Source: Ochromonas danica
Taxonomy: Eukaryota > Sar > Chrysophyceae > Chromulinales > Chromulinaceae
Length of the DNA: 64,000 nt
Assembly: GCA_015146655.1 (NCBI GenBank)
Contig: VKHL01000033.1
Location: 124,001 to 188,000 of the forward strand
Direction of reading: 5' to 3'
Position 1 is the first letter of the stretch. Each line of letters opens with the position of its first letter. The notes under the pieces were generated by a model. That model was not told the DNA's origin. It searched no databases and worked only from the letters and a program-made list of their open reading frames with translations. Of the stretch, positions 22,148 through 34,085 are shown one piece after another. Both the position numbers and the translations under genes were made by a program.

Positions 22148-25100
22148 ATGTTGTTATTACTGCATTGTTATTATGTTTCGTTACTCCTTCTTTCAATCTA
22201 TCGCCTTTTTCTCAACACTCCTGTTAGTGCTTCTAGTACACCAGAGCCATGTATCCCTGGACACCATTATCGGGACGCTTGGTTGACTCCCTATCAACGG
22301 CAGTTAAGAGTCTTACTCACAAGATTTCAAGGCGAAATCCTCTATTCAATGGAGAATTCAGTGCTATATGATTCAGATCAACAGTCTGATTATCCCCATA
22401 ATCTCTATCAAATTGCAAGTAAAGAAAGAGATAATAGTAAGGCAAACGTCTATTTGAAGAAGATCACAGTCGATCCCAGCATGAATTGCTCTCTGACTCT
22501 TGGTCAAGAATCTATGAAAGGAATGAAAGTTTTCAAGCTTTCACAAAATCCTCCTCTTCTCTATGAGAAGGAGAAGATGCCTTTCATATTCCCGAGGAAG
22601 AACACGACGAGCTTTGAAGTGGAATTATCACCTTTACGATCTCATCATATTCCATTGAGCGATCCAACCAAGAAGATGTTGATCGTCTATACGACTTGTA
22701 ATCATCTACCTATGACAATCTTATCCTTGCAATATATGAGATTGCCAAGTTCCATCGTCGATCTTCTGATTGTTGATGATCATTCCACGGATGGAACTGT
22801 GGAGTATTTGAGGAAGAAAGGGTTCGCAGTAATTAGTAAACCTCGTGCAACTGGGTTGACAGATAGTTGGAATATTGGTTATCGATTCGCTGTCATGATG
22901 GGATATCCGTCTATCTTATTCACGAATAATGATGTCTTGCTGACAGCTGGTTCGCTTGGATTGATTCATTCTTCTATGGTTCACCACACGATGGTTGTTC
23001 CCTTGACGACAGAGAAAGGAGCTGGTCATAACCCTGCACAGGTAGAACTTGTATATTTGTATCTCTCTCTTTCTCTCTCTTCTCTTCTCTGGTGGATTGG
23101 TTACTAAATCAAGTCGTGTGTGATGTTGGTTTGTTAGTCTATTAGTAGAGCTCTTCAATTGCATGAGAACATGACTCCTTATTTAGAAGATTTCACGCAA
23201 GCAGATAGTATCCAAGCAGGGTTGGCAAGATACTTTGCTCGTACGAACAAAAGTTAGTTTGTGTTTTTCTTGTCATTGTTATGTGGCTTGCTTGCTGATG
23301 ATTGTGTCATAATCTAGATGGCCGTATTAAGTGCAAGGCAGTTCCTTCGAGCTTTGACGGCATAGCAAAGTTTAATGGCTTTAGCTTTGCTGTGAACACG
23401 GAACGTATAGCACCTGCAGCCTATAAAAAAGATAAATACCTGTTTGATCCTGGAGATGTTATTGTTGGCCAAGAGGATCATCTCATGAGCAGAATGAAGA
23501 AAGCTAATTTGCAGCCAATGATATTGTATTGCGTCTTCCTTTACCATTTCAAGTCAGTCACTGTATCTGCCGCCTCATCTGAAGCAGTAGTGCAGAAGTT
23601 GAAGGATAAGAATGTTCGAATAGAGTCTTCTAAGACAAGCCCGATCATTAAGCTGCAGTATCAAGATAGTAAGAATCACACGGTCTCTAAAACAATCGAT
23701 ATTCGTGAAGATTTGAGTTGGTACCACCCTGAAGCGCAACAGAAGCAAGCATCGGAATTGCAGAGAGTGGGAGAGAACAACACAAGCCAACAACTTGCCG
23801 TGTGCTCTGGAGAAATGCCTTTTCCCCAAGCTCCTCTCTGGACACCTTCCTCCTTACCACCTTCTAATATCTCCTTCCTCTACAAGAAGATGTCGGGTGA
23901 TGTTATTACTGATTCTTATTGTATCTATCCAACACATTGGTCTTCTCGATGTTCCAATCTTTCGCCACTCTTCTCCAAGTCCTTCTCTGAGGACGACGTG
24001 GGTACTCTCAAGTCAAAAGATGGAGACAGTGTCATTTCTCCTGTTGTTATCGCCATCGCAACGTCAGGTGAGAGCTGTTTTTACTTGGTTGATGTTTGTT
24101 TGGTTGCTTGTTTGCATGTTTGCTTACTTGTTTGTTTGCTTACATTATTATAAACTATTTTACTCACAGATCCGATCCAGTATCCATCGGCTGGTGATAT
24201 CTTCACGGCCTATGAACTGGGCCAAGCATTACAGGCTCGCTTTAGTAATGTTCAAATTCGTTATCTTCGCCATGGCCCACAATGGTATGCAGTGGAACAT
24301 CTTTACGATGTTGATGTGCTCCTCACCCTGCTGGATGAATACGATCTATCCAAGATTCAGCCTCTTTACCAAACCATTCCGAAGGCTCGATCAGGTTCTC
24401 CTGGACCTTCCGTTTTAACCTGCAACAACAGTGCCGACGCTATAACTCTTGGAGATCCTTCTTGGTTTCACTTAAAGCTGCATTTGAAGCCCAGCTTGAT
24501 CACTATTGCATGGATGCGGAACTGGTTTCAGCAATGGCTTATGAGGCCTTGGCTTGGACAATATGATCTTCTATTGACCAGTTCGGCACTTTCCAAGTCA
24601 TTCTTTGATCAGATTTCTTCCACGGTGGGGTTTTCTTCTCATTGCTCAATAAATTGTCCTAGTATGCGAGATCGGCAAGGTGTCTTCAATCGGCGAGCCG
24701 TTGTGGAGACTTTGGTCTTTCCAATAGCCACGAGTGTTCATGAAGAGTCAAAAGCGAATAGGAAACGAAGAGAGAGGAGCAGTGTACAATGGTTTCGTAG
24801 CATGTTCACTGTCCGAAACCAAGGTAGGCCTACCTCGACCACATTGGTTTACAAGGCTATTATGCGCATGGGAGATATGGAACATGTTCTTAACAAACGT
24901 GAACTGAATATGTCTTCCTGGACTGCTCAACTCTTTTCCGGGGTTGACTATATCTTCACTGGTTCCTATCACTTTTCTTGGCGTGATATAATGTCCTTTG
25001 ATCCATCTACTATTCCAATGTGGAAAGGTCGAATACTTGGTAATGGATGGTCAAATGCACCAAATATGAGTGCTTGGGCGGAAATCAGCATAGGCCTTTT

Positions 25101-26634
25101 GCCTTACGAAATGGTGAAAGAGGTGAGGCGAAGTAAATACACTGCCATCTAATCCATTCTGTTTGTATTGATTGCAAGCATTGCATGTCTTAACTCATTC
25201 AACAGGCGTACAAAGTAGTCAAGATTGTGGTGGACGATGCTAACCATGTGACTGGTCCCTGGGGAAGTGTGAACTCACGTGTGTTCGACGCCTTAGCTGC
25301 GGGAGCATTGGTTGTTTCGAACGGAGCATTTGGGATATACGAGCTGTTTGGAGAAGCTCTCGAAGAAGCCGATCTGCCTATGCCCATCTATACGTCTGGA
25401 CAAGAGTTGGCTGCGACCATTGACTTCTTCCTTCGAAATGAGAATATCCGCTTGCGCGTGGTGGAGGTGATGAAGAAGGTTGTGGTGGAGAAGCACTCCT
25501 ATTCGATACGAGCTGAGCAGTTGGCGGGAATTCTCAAGCGATCATTCCATCTTGATCTTGTTCCAAGAGTTGAAAGTCATCGAGCCACCACAACAGATCA
25601 TTCACTCCATGGAGAATCAGACACCTTCTCAAGCATTCCAGAATCTACTTCAGGTGATTATCCATGACGCTGTTTCCATCTGCATGGCCCATGGAGATAG
25701 TTCTCACTCTTTGCATGTTTGAAACACAGGATCCAAAGACCATGACATTGTTCACGGTCCTGACGATTCCGCTCTGTTTGGCAATGCTTCTTTGCAAGCC
25801 TTGAATGGACCCAACTCCACTTATTCGGAAAGTGAAGAGACTCGCAGTAGTCTTTGTGTGGGAGTTCGAACCATGCCAAGTCAAATGGACTGGCTTTACA
25901 TCTTTGTCAAATCTCTGCTTGTACAATATCAGAAATCTGTTTGGAGGTCGAGAATCGACTTGAATATCCTATTGGTAGACACTGAGGCCAATAGCACTTT
26001 CATCGAACCTCTCTTTCAGCTCGTGGATCGACTTAACCGGGAAGGCGGAGGCGAAAAGCCATTGGTGGAAGCTCTCGCCTCTTCTCAGACGAGCAAGTAC
26101 CAAAATCCTTTCTATGGATATGACTTCACTGATCGATTGTTGAAGTTCATGTTGATGCGTTATCAACTCCATGAGGCTGTTTATCCCAATCCCAGCACCA
26201 ATGATGGCAATATGCCGAAGAAGTCGCGACGCTCGAAAAGTGCTTCCCTTCGAGTGCCGCCATGTAGTTGGATCATGTTCACAAATGGAGATAATATGTA
26301 CCATACAACATGGTTCGATAAGGTGGCGCCTGCTATGCTAGATAAGCAACTGGAAATCATAGGATGGGACTTTATTACACATCATCCTCGTGGTCCTCAG
26401 AATGATATTCCAAGCCACCACATTAGTATGGAATTGAAGCGTGGTTTTGTTGACCTGGCCAGTGTGATGGTTCGCGCTGACCAGTATCTTAAACGAAGCA
26501 CAGTATTCTTACCAGATGCCATGATAACGGATGATCTCCATGCCCGTGACTACTTTGTGGTTAAGCAGCTCGCAGCTTGTCTACCACCACATAGTGTTAA
26601 GATCATTCATCAATGCCTTTTATTTCATCATTAA
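22148..26634 (+). CDS. Three-module glycosyltransferase, tandem copy B (six exons)
   Basis: Exons 22148-23041, 23138-23252, 23318-24067, 24170-25122, 25206-25653, 25730-26634; 1,354 residues. Architecture as in copy A: N-terminal hydrophobic segment, GT2-like module (LIVDDHSTDGT, FTNNDVLL, QEDHLM), CgeB-type GT4-like module, and GT-A-like C-terminal module with TNGDNMYH. Introns 1, 4 and 5 (96, 83, 76 bases) appear identical to those in the other copies; intron 2 is 65 bases and intron 3 is 102, both shared only with copy C. From about 20 bases upstream of the ATG to within exon 5 I saw no difference from copy C, while the 3' flank instead matches copy A. The N-terminal ~100 residues differ from A and D. 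Confidence 0.85.
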
Positions 26635-27996
26635 TGATATTACCAAGAATAGTTTAAATTTTGCATTTGTGCAATAGAATTCGGTGTGGCTTGTGGAGTT
26701 GGTGCAATTTTCGATTTTTTGGTCGTCTTATACACGTTATGCGAAAATTATAATTTTTGTGTTACCGAACAAATGTCACGTTTTTGGGCCCCATTCATAT
26801 CATGCTTAATCGACTTGTGGGAAGTTAAAGCCAAAGTGTTTGGAAACTGGGAGATATGTTTGAACCATCCCCTCTTCAAAAGTTGATGCGAGAAATTGTT
26901 TACTTTAAGAGGAACGACTTCCCGCTTCCAGCGTAATTGGTCAGACTTGAATTTTAATCTCCCATGCAACCACCTGTTAACTTAACTAAGCCATCCATCC
27001 ATCTTTTCCAGCGCGATTAAGTTGCAGAGAGCCTAATTGTTACTAGAAATTGTCATCGCACACTGGTTCAACCAAAGCTCTCTTGCTCCAATCGAAGATG
27101 TTCTTACTGTTTTCGGGTTAGATTGCTTCGTACCTACCCTCCTTTTATACCAAGGTTAAAACAGGCCATCACAAGGATTAAGATGGACATATGTCGCACG
27201 GTAGCTTGCCAAGGATTGGGTTGTTCTGGTTCTCTTATATTCGTTTTTGGCTGATTCTAACTGCTTACAAGTACAAGTTCCACTGCTGATGATAAACCAA
27301 GTTAGACAGTAACTAGGGATTAAACCTCCCATGAATGCGCGTGCCTTTGAGTTATAAAATGCTTTGCCGTGCCTTGGCAATGCCTTGAGGTCCGTCGGCC
27401 AGTAGACGAGTCATACCAAGCCCGCTCTGTGCCTCGAGGCTTCATGGTCCATGGCACTATATCTCCTTTCAATAACTTAGTTCGCGTCATTATATTATCT
27501 TTCATTTGCCAGTATTTCAATACAATGATTATTAGCCAGCCTTGATGATCCTCACTGGAAATTATTTCATTTTCAACTTACAATCTAATACGCCGTGATT
27601 AGTCTAATTGACTATATTCGTGTGAAACAGGCAAGATTCTAAATCACTCTTTGCTTTTACGAACACATTAACAGAGCAGCTTTTAATTAATCATTTCACA
27701 TACAGGGCAAGCATTTGAAAATCTCATGTGATTTGAAAAATGATTGGAAAAGCCGAAAATGAACGAGAAAAATGCCAAAAAACCTATAACGAAACGCCTG
27801 AGGGGACATTTTTTCAACCAGAAATGCATTATGCGACTTTCCTGACAATCAAAAGTGATTTTAAAAGCCCTTTTCGCGACTCGATTTTGCGCGATTATTC
27901 ACAATTCCACTACTTGAACAGTTCGAGTTGCAGTCAATAGTCAATGGACACCCTTCAACCCATCAAATCAAAAACTAATTCTCCTCTTCTAAGACA
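26635..27996. other. Spacer between glycosyltransferase copies B and C
   Basis: 1.4 kb. It begins with a 3' flank related to that of copy A and contains the second intergenic repeat unit (27121-27342). Similarity to the region upstream of copy B starts only about 20 bases before the ATG, at the shared TTCTCCTCTTCTAAGACA. No gene was seen. Confidence 0.55.
27121..27342. repeat. Intergenic direct repeat, unit 2 (B-C spacer)
   Basis: Counterpart of 20952-21180 in the same orientation, sharing TTTTATACCAAGGTTAAAAC and TTATATTCGTTTTTGGCTGA. It differs by substitutions and by indels near its 3' end. Confidence 0.75.
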
Positions 27997-30900
27997 ATGT
28001 TATTATTACTGCATTGTTATTATGTTTCGTTACTCCTTCTTTCAATCTATCGCCTTTTTCTCAACACTCCTGTTAGTGCTTCTAGTACACCAGAGCCATG
28101 TATCCCTGGACACCATTATCGGGACGCTTGGTTGACTCCCTATCAACGGCAGTTAAGAGTCTTACTCACAAGATTTCAAGGCGAAATCCTCTATTCAATG
28201 GAGAATTCAGTGCTATATGATTCAGATCAACAGTCTGATTATCCCCATAATCTCTATCAAATTGCAAGTAAAGAAAGAGATAATAGTAAGGCAAACGTCT
28301 ATTTGAAGAAGATCACAGTCGATCCCAGCATGAATTGCTCTCTGACTCTTGGTCAAGAATCTATGAAAGGAATGAAAGTTTTCAAGCTTTCACAAAATCC
28401 TCCTCTTCTCTATGAGAAGGAGAAGATGCCTTTCATATTCCCGAGGAAGAACACGACGAGCTTTGAAGTGGAATTATCACCTTTACGATCTCATCATATT
28501 CCATTGAGCGATCCAACCAAGAAGATGTTGATCGTCTATACGACTTGTAATCATCTACCTATGACAATCTTATCCTTGCAATATATGAGATTGCCAAGTT
28601 CCATCGTCGATCTTCTGATTGTTGATGATCATTCCACGGATGGAACTGTGGAGTATTTGAGGAAGAAAGGGTTCGCAGTAATTAGTAAACCTCGTGCAAC
28701 TGGGTTGACAGATAGTTGGAATATTGGTTATCGATTCGCTGTCATGATGGGATATCCGTCTATCTTATTCACGAATAATGATGTCTTGCTGACAGCTGGT
28801 TCGCTTGGATTGATTCATTCTTCTATGGTTCACCACACGATGGTTGTTCCCTTGACGACAGAGAAAGGAGCTGGTCATAACCCTGCACAGGTAGAACTTG
28901 TATATTTGTATCTCTCTCTTTCTCTCTCTTCTCTTCTCTGGTGGATTGGTTACTAAATCAAGTCGTGTGTGATGTTGGTTTGTTAGTCTATTAGTAGAGC
29001 TCTTCAATTGCATGAGAACATGACTCCTTATTTAGAAGATTTCACGCAAGCAGATAGTATCCAAGCAGGGTTGGCAAGATACTTTGCTCGTACGAACAAA
29101 AGTTAGTTTGTGTTTTTCTTGTCATTGTTATGTGGCTTGCTTGCTGATGATTGTGTCATAATCTAGATGGCCGTATTAAGTGCAAGGCAGTTCCTTCGAG
29201 CTTTGACGGCATAGCAAAGTTTAATGGCTTTAGCTTTGCTGTGAACACGGAACGTATAGCACCTGCAGCCTATAAAAAAGATAAATACCTGTTTGATCCT
29301 GGAGATGTTATTGTTGGCCAAGAGGATCATCTCATGAGCAGAATGAAGAAAGCTAATTTGCAGCCAATGATATTGTATTGCGTCTTCCTTTACCATTTCA
29401 AGTCAGTCACTGTATCTGCCGCCTCATCTGAAGCAGTAGTGCAGAAGTTGAAGGATAAGAATGTTCGAATAGAGTCTTCTAAGACAAGCCCGATCATTAA
29501 GCTGCAGTATCAAGATAGTAAGAATCACACGGTCTCTAAAACAATCGATATTCGTGAAGATTTGAGTTGGTACCACCCTGAAGCGCAACAGAAGCAAGCA
29601 TCGGAATTGCAGAGAGTGGGAGAGAACAACACAAGCCAACAACTTGCCGTGTGCTCTGGAGAAATGCCTTTTCCCCAAGCTCCTCTCTGGACACCTTCCT
29701 CCTTACCACCTTCTAATATCTCCTTCCTCTACAAGAAGATGTCGGGTGATGTTATTACTGATTCTTATTGTATCTATCCAACACATTGGTCTTCTCGATG
29801 TTCCAATCTTTCGCCACTCTTCTCCAAGTCCTTCTCTGAGGACGACGTGGGTACTCTCAAGTCAAAAGATGGAGACAGTGTCATTTCTCCTGTTGTTATC
29901 GCCATCGCAACGTCAGGTGAGAGCTGTTTTTACTTGGTTGATGTTTGTTTGGTTGCTTGTTTGCATGTTTGCTTACTTGTTTGTTTGCTTACATTATTAT
30001 AAACTATTTTACTCACAGATCCGATCCAGTATCCATCGGCTGGTGATATCTTCACGGCCTATGAACTGGGCCAAGCATTACAGGCTCGCTTTAGTAATGT
30101 TCAAATTCGTTATCTTCGCCATGGCCCACAATGGTATGCAGTGGAACATCTTTACGATGTTGATGTGCTCCTCACCCTGCTGGATGAATACGATCTATCC
30201 AAGATTCAGCCTCTTTACCAAACCATTCCGAAGGCTCGATCAGGTTCTCCTGGACCTTCCGTTTTAACCTGCAACAACAGTGCCGACGCTATAACTCTTG
30301 GAGATCCTTCTTGGTTTCACTTAAAGCTGCATTTGAAGCCCAGCTTGATCACTATTGCATGGATGCGGAACTGGTTTCAGCAATGGCTTATGAGGCCTTG
30401 GCTTGGACAATATGATCTTCTATTGACCAGTTCGGCACTTTCCAAGTCATTCTTTGATCAGATTTCTTCCACGGTGGGGTTTTCTTCTCATTGCTCAATA
30501 AATTGTCCTAGTATGCGAGATCGGCAAGGTGTCTTCAATCGGCGAGCCGTTGTGGAGACTTTGGTCTTTCCAATAGCCACGAGTGTTCATGAAGAGTCAA
30601 AAGCGAATAGGAAACGAAGAGAGAGGAGCAGTGTACAATGGTTTCGTAGCATGTTCACTGTCCGAAACCAAGGTAGGCCTACCTCGACCACATTGGTTTA
30701 CAAGGCTATTATGCGCATGGGAGATATGGAACATGTTCTTAACAAACGTGAACTGAATATGTCTTCCTGGACTGCTCAACTCTTTTCCGGGGTTGACTAT
30801 ATCTTCACTGGTTCCTATCACTTTTCTTGGCGTGATATAATGTCCTTTGATCCATCTACTATTCCAATGTGGAAAGGTCGAATACTTGGTAATGGATGGT

Positions 30901-32483
30901 CAAATGCACCAAATATGAGTGCTTGGGCGGAAATCAGCATAGGCCTTTTGCCTTACGAAATGGTGAAAGAGGTGAGGCGAAGTAAATACACTGCCATCTA
31001 ATCCATTCTGTTTGTATTGATTGCAAGCATTGCATGTCTTAACTCATTCAACAGGCGTACAAAGTAGTCAAGATTGTGGTGGACGATGCTAACCATGTGA
31101 CTGGTCCCTGGGGAAGTGTGAACTCACGTGTGTTCGACGCCTTAGCTGCGGGAGCATTGGTTGTTTCGAACGGAGCATTTGGGATATACGAGCTGTTTGG
31201 AGAAGCTCTCGAAGAAGCCGATCTGCCTATGCCCATCTATACGTCTGGACAAGAGTTGGCTGCGACCATTGACTTCTTCCTTCGAAATGAGAATATCCGC
31301 TTGCGCGTGGTGGAGGTGATGAAGAAGGTTGTGGTGGAGAAGCACTCCTATTCGATACGAGCTGAGCAGTTGGCGGGAATTCTCAAGCGATCATTCCGTC
31401 TTGATCTTGTTCCAAGAGTTGAAAGTCATCGAGCCACCACAACAGATCATTCACTCCATGGAGAATCGGAAACCTTCTCAAGCATTCCAGAATCTACTTC
31501 AGGTGATTATCCATGACGCTGTTTCCATCTGCATGGCCCATGGAGATAGTTCTCACTCTTTGCATGTTTGAAACACAGGATCCAAAGACCATGACATTGT
31601 TCACGGTCCTGACGATTCCGCTCTGTTTGGCAATGCTTCTTTGCAAGCCTTGAATGGACCCAACTCCACTTATTCGGAAAGTGAAGAGACTCGCAGTAGT
31701 CTTTGTGTGGGAGTTCGAACCATGCCAAGTCAAATGGACTGGCTTTACATCTTTGTCAAATCTCTGCTTGTACAATATCAGAAATCTGTTTGGAGGTCGA
31801 GAATCGACTTGAATATCCTATTGGTAGACACTGAGGCCAATAGCACTTTCATCGAACCTCTCTTTCAGCTCGTGGATCGACTTAACCGGGAAGGCGGAGG
31901 CGAAAAGCCATTGGTGGAAGCTCTCGCCTCTTCTCAGACGAGCAAGTACCAAAATCCTTTCTATGGATATGACTTCACTGATCGATTGTTGAAGTTCATG
32001 TTGATGCGTTATCAACTCCATGAGGCTGTTTATCCCAATCCCAGCACCAATGATGGCAATATGCCGAAGAAGTCGCGACGCTCGAAAAGTGCTTCCCTTC
32101 GAGTGCCGCCATGTAGTTGGATCATGTTCACAAATGGAGATAATATGTACCATACAACATGGTTCGATAAGGTGGCGCCTGCTATGCTAGATAAGCAACT
32201 GGAAATCATAGGATGGGACTTTATTACACATCATCCTCGTGGTCCTCAGAATGATATTCCAAGCCACCACATTAGTATGGAATTGAAGCGTGGTTTTGTT
32301 GACCTGGCCAGTGTGATGGTTCGCGCTGACCAGTATCTTAAACGAAGCACAGTATTCTTACCAGATGCCATGATAACGGATGATCTCCATGCCCGTGACT
32401 ACTTTGTGGTTAAGCAGCTCGCAGCTTGTCTACCACCACATAGTGTTAAGATCATTCATCAATGCCTGTTATTTCATCATTAA
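27997..32483 (+). CDS. Three-module glycosyltransferase, tandem copy C (six exons)
   Basis: Exons 27997-28890, 28987-29101, 29167-29916, 30019-30971, 31055-31502, 31579-32483; 1,354 residues, a constant 5,849-base offset from copy B. All modules and motifs are as in copy B. The only differences from B that I noticed lie in the last part: His to Arg in KRSFRLDLVPR and the SETFSS segment of exon 5, and the final codons. At those sites C matches copy D instead, as does its 3' flank. The near-identity over more than 3 kb including five introns shows a very recent duplication or conversion event. Confidence 0.85.
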
Positions 32484-32891
32484 TTGATCTCATAGAACAG
32501 TATGAGGTTGTGAGGAATTGGATGGTTGGTCTCTTCTCTCGTCACTCGACCTCCATTCAATTTCTCTCCCCTATATGACAAGAGACCAGTTCTGGTTTAA
32601 TCAGTAAACTGCATTTATGTTTTAACTGTCATGTTGGCTATATTAGATCTTCCAGACTTCTGCGTTGATATATTAGAATAGCTATATACTACTGTAGTAC
32701 TGTATGGCTAGATCTATAAGAACTTGCATGAGTGTCGCATATTTTGCATCCTCACTATTGACCAACAGAATAATCTTAATGAAGGATCCTCATGCATGTC
32801 GCTTTTGTTTTGTTCATAAGCTCCGCAGGAATCACTTGCAAACACTGGGTTATGACACAGACAAGACTAAACCACTACTCTGTCATCATTA

Positions 32892-33021
32892 ACGGGTTCT
32901 GTCGATTTGTATCACTGATACTATTTAAATAGTATAGGGGTCGACCCCTATACTAATTGGACTCCCTATACTATTTGGACTAGACTATTTATACAATACT
33001 ATACAAATCGGCAGAACCCGT
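32892..33021. mobile_element. Palindromic MITE with 21-bp terminal inverted repeats and TA flanks
   Basis: The left end ACGGGTTCTGTCGATTTGTA and the right end TACAAATCGGCAGAACCCGT are inverted repeats with one mismatch over 21 bases, and TA dinucleotides flank both ends, as for Tc1/mariner-type insertions. Inside is a perfect 26-base palindrome (32930-32955, centred on GGGGTCGACCCC) plus further copies of CTATACTATT. Too short (130 bases) to encode a transposase, so a non-autonomous foldback element. Confidence 0.75.
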
Positions 33022-33205
33022 TATTATAGCCAGAAGAACATTACTGGCTCTGAAAATGGGTCTCCGTGTCCATGTCTTAAATAAGTGCCGACCAACAAGA
33101 GCAGTCTACCTCTCCTGGAAGATCGAGAAGAGTAACCTCTTGCTCAGTATAATCACTCACCGTTACAAGCAGTTTAAACGCAATAAATTGAAGTTCTTGA
33201 TCAAT

Positions 33206-33258
33206 CCGAAGTTAAGTCCATCTCAGAAGTTAAGTCCATCATAGAAGTTAAGTCCATT
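33206..33258. repeat. Three 18-base tandem repeats
   Basis: Three consecutive near-copies of AGAAGTTAAGTCCATCTC lie in the spacer between copies C and D. No coding sense is apparent. Confidence 0.7.
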
Positions 33259-34085
33259 CTCTCTCCATCACAGAATATTTGAAAGGTCGACAAGTTCTGC
33301 AGAGTTGAAAACTTGGACGATGAATACTATATTATTGGGAATTTCCAACATGCAGCCTTGGAAGCATGGAAAAGAGTGGACTGTACTGTAATCGTGATCG
33401 CATGAGAGGTGGAAAATAATGATCCCTAATATGTGAAGCCCATTCGCAAAGCCTTGCTGGGGTAGAGACTTGCTGATCGAAGGAATAAATGCGACTTACG
33501 AATTTGATCTTCATCATAACGAGAGCAACGAGTCTCATAATGAGACACGAAAGAAGACCAGCGAAGTCGAAGAGTTGATTTAATTTGCGCCTTATTTGAA
33601 TCAAAGGGAAGAAAAGTTGTATTAACTTGTTAATAATCAAATCATCTAGAGAGGGAAAACATGTCAATCCAGACGACAACCACAGAACCAAAATCCACTC
33701 TCAACTTACAAATCTCCATTTCCCTTTCAACTCTCCCATTTTCCCCGTCTAACGCTTTTTACAATGAATTAAAGTAACTCTTTTACTAGGAATTGGCGAG
33801 AGGGGATGTTGTATGAATGTACAGCGTAGAAATGGTGATGGTGAAGAAGAAAGCAGAACCAGAAACACTAGAGTACCTTAGGTACAAGCGCAGCCATAAA
33901 AACGAGAAGACTAAGCATCGGTATCGTATCAGGGTATCGGCTTTTTCGACCCAAGTATCGATCGGGACCCTGTGGACAAAGAAACCTGCTGTGGTTGGTT
34001 GATTGGTGCATTTGGCGAGTTTAATCTCCATATTTCCGAGTTTGGTGCAACTTTTGAAGAGCAGATTTGCAAAACAAATCCAATA

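Larger units (their letters stand above)
32484..34085. other. Spacer between glycosyltransferase copies C and D
   Basis: 1.6 kb without a supported gene. It contains a 3' flank shared with copy D, a palindromic MITE-like element (32892-33021) and three 18-base repeats of the AGAAGTTAAGTCCAT type (about 33206-33258). The copy D frame is open upstream of its first ATG. Confidence 0.55.

Noticed and set aside
27740-27940. 66-codon plus-strand frame upstream of glycosyltransferase copy C
   Set aside because: No similarity to anything in the other spacers and no protein-like features; probably chance.
28765-29013. 82-codon minus-strand frame recurring in every glycosyltransferase copy
   Set aside because: It recurs because the genes are near-identical there; it is antisense to the exon 1/intron 1 junction.
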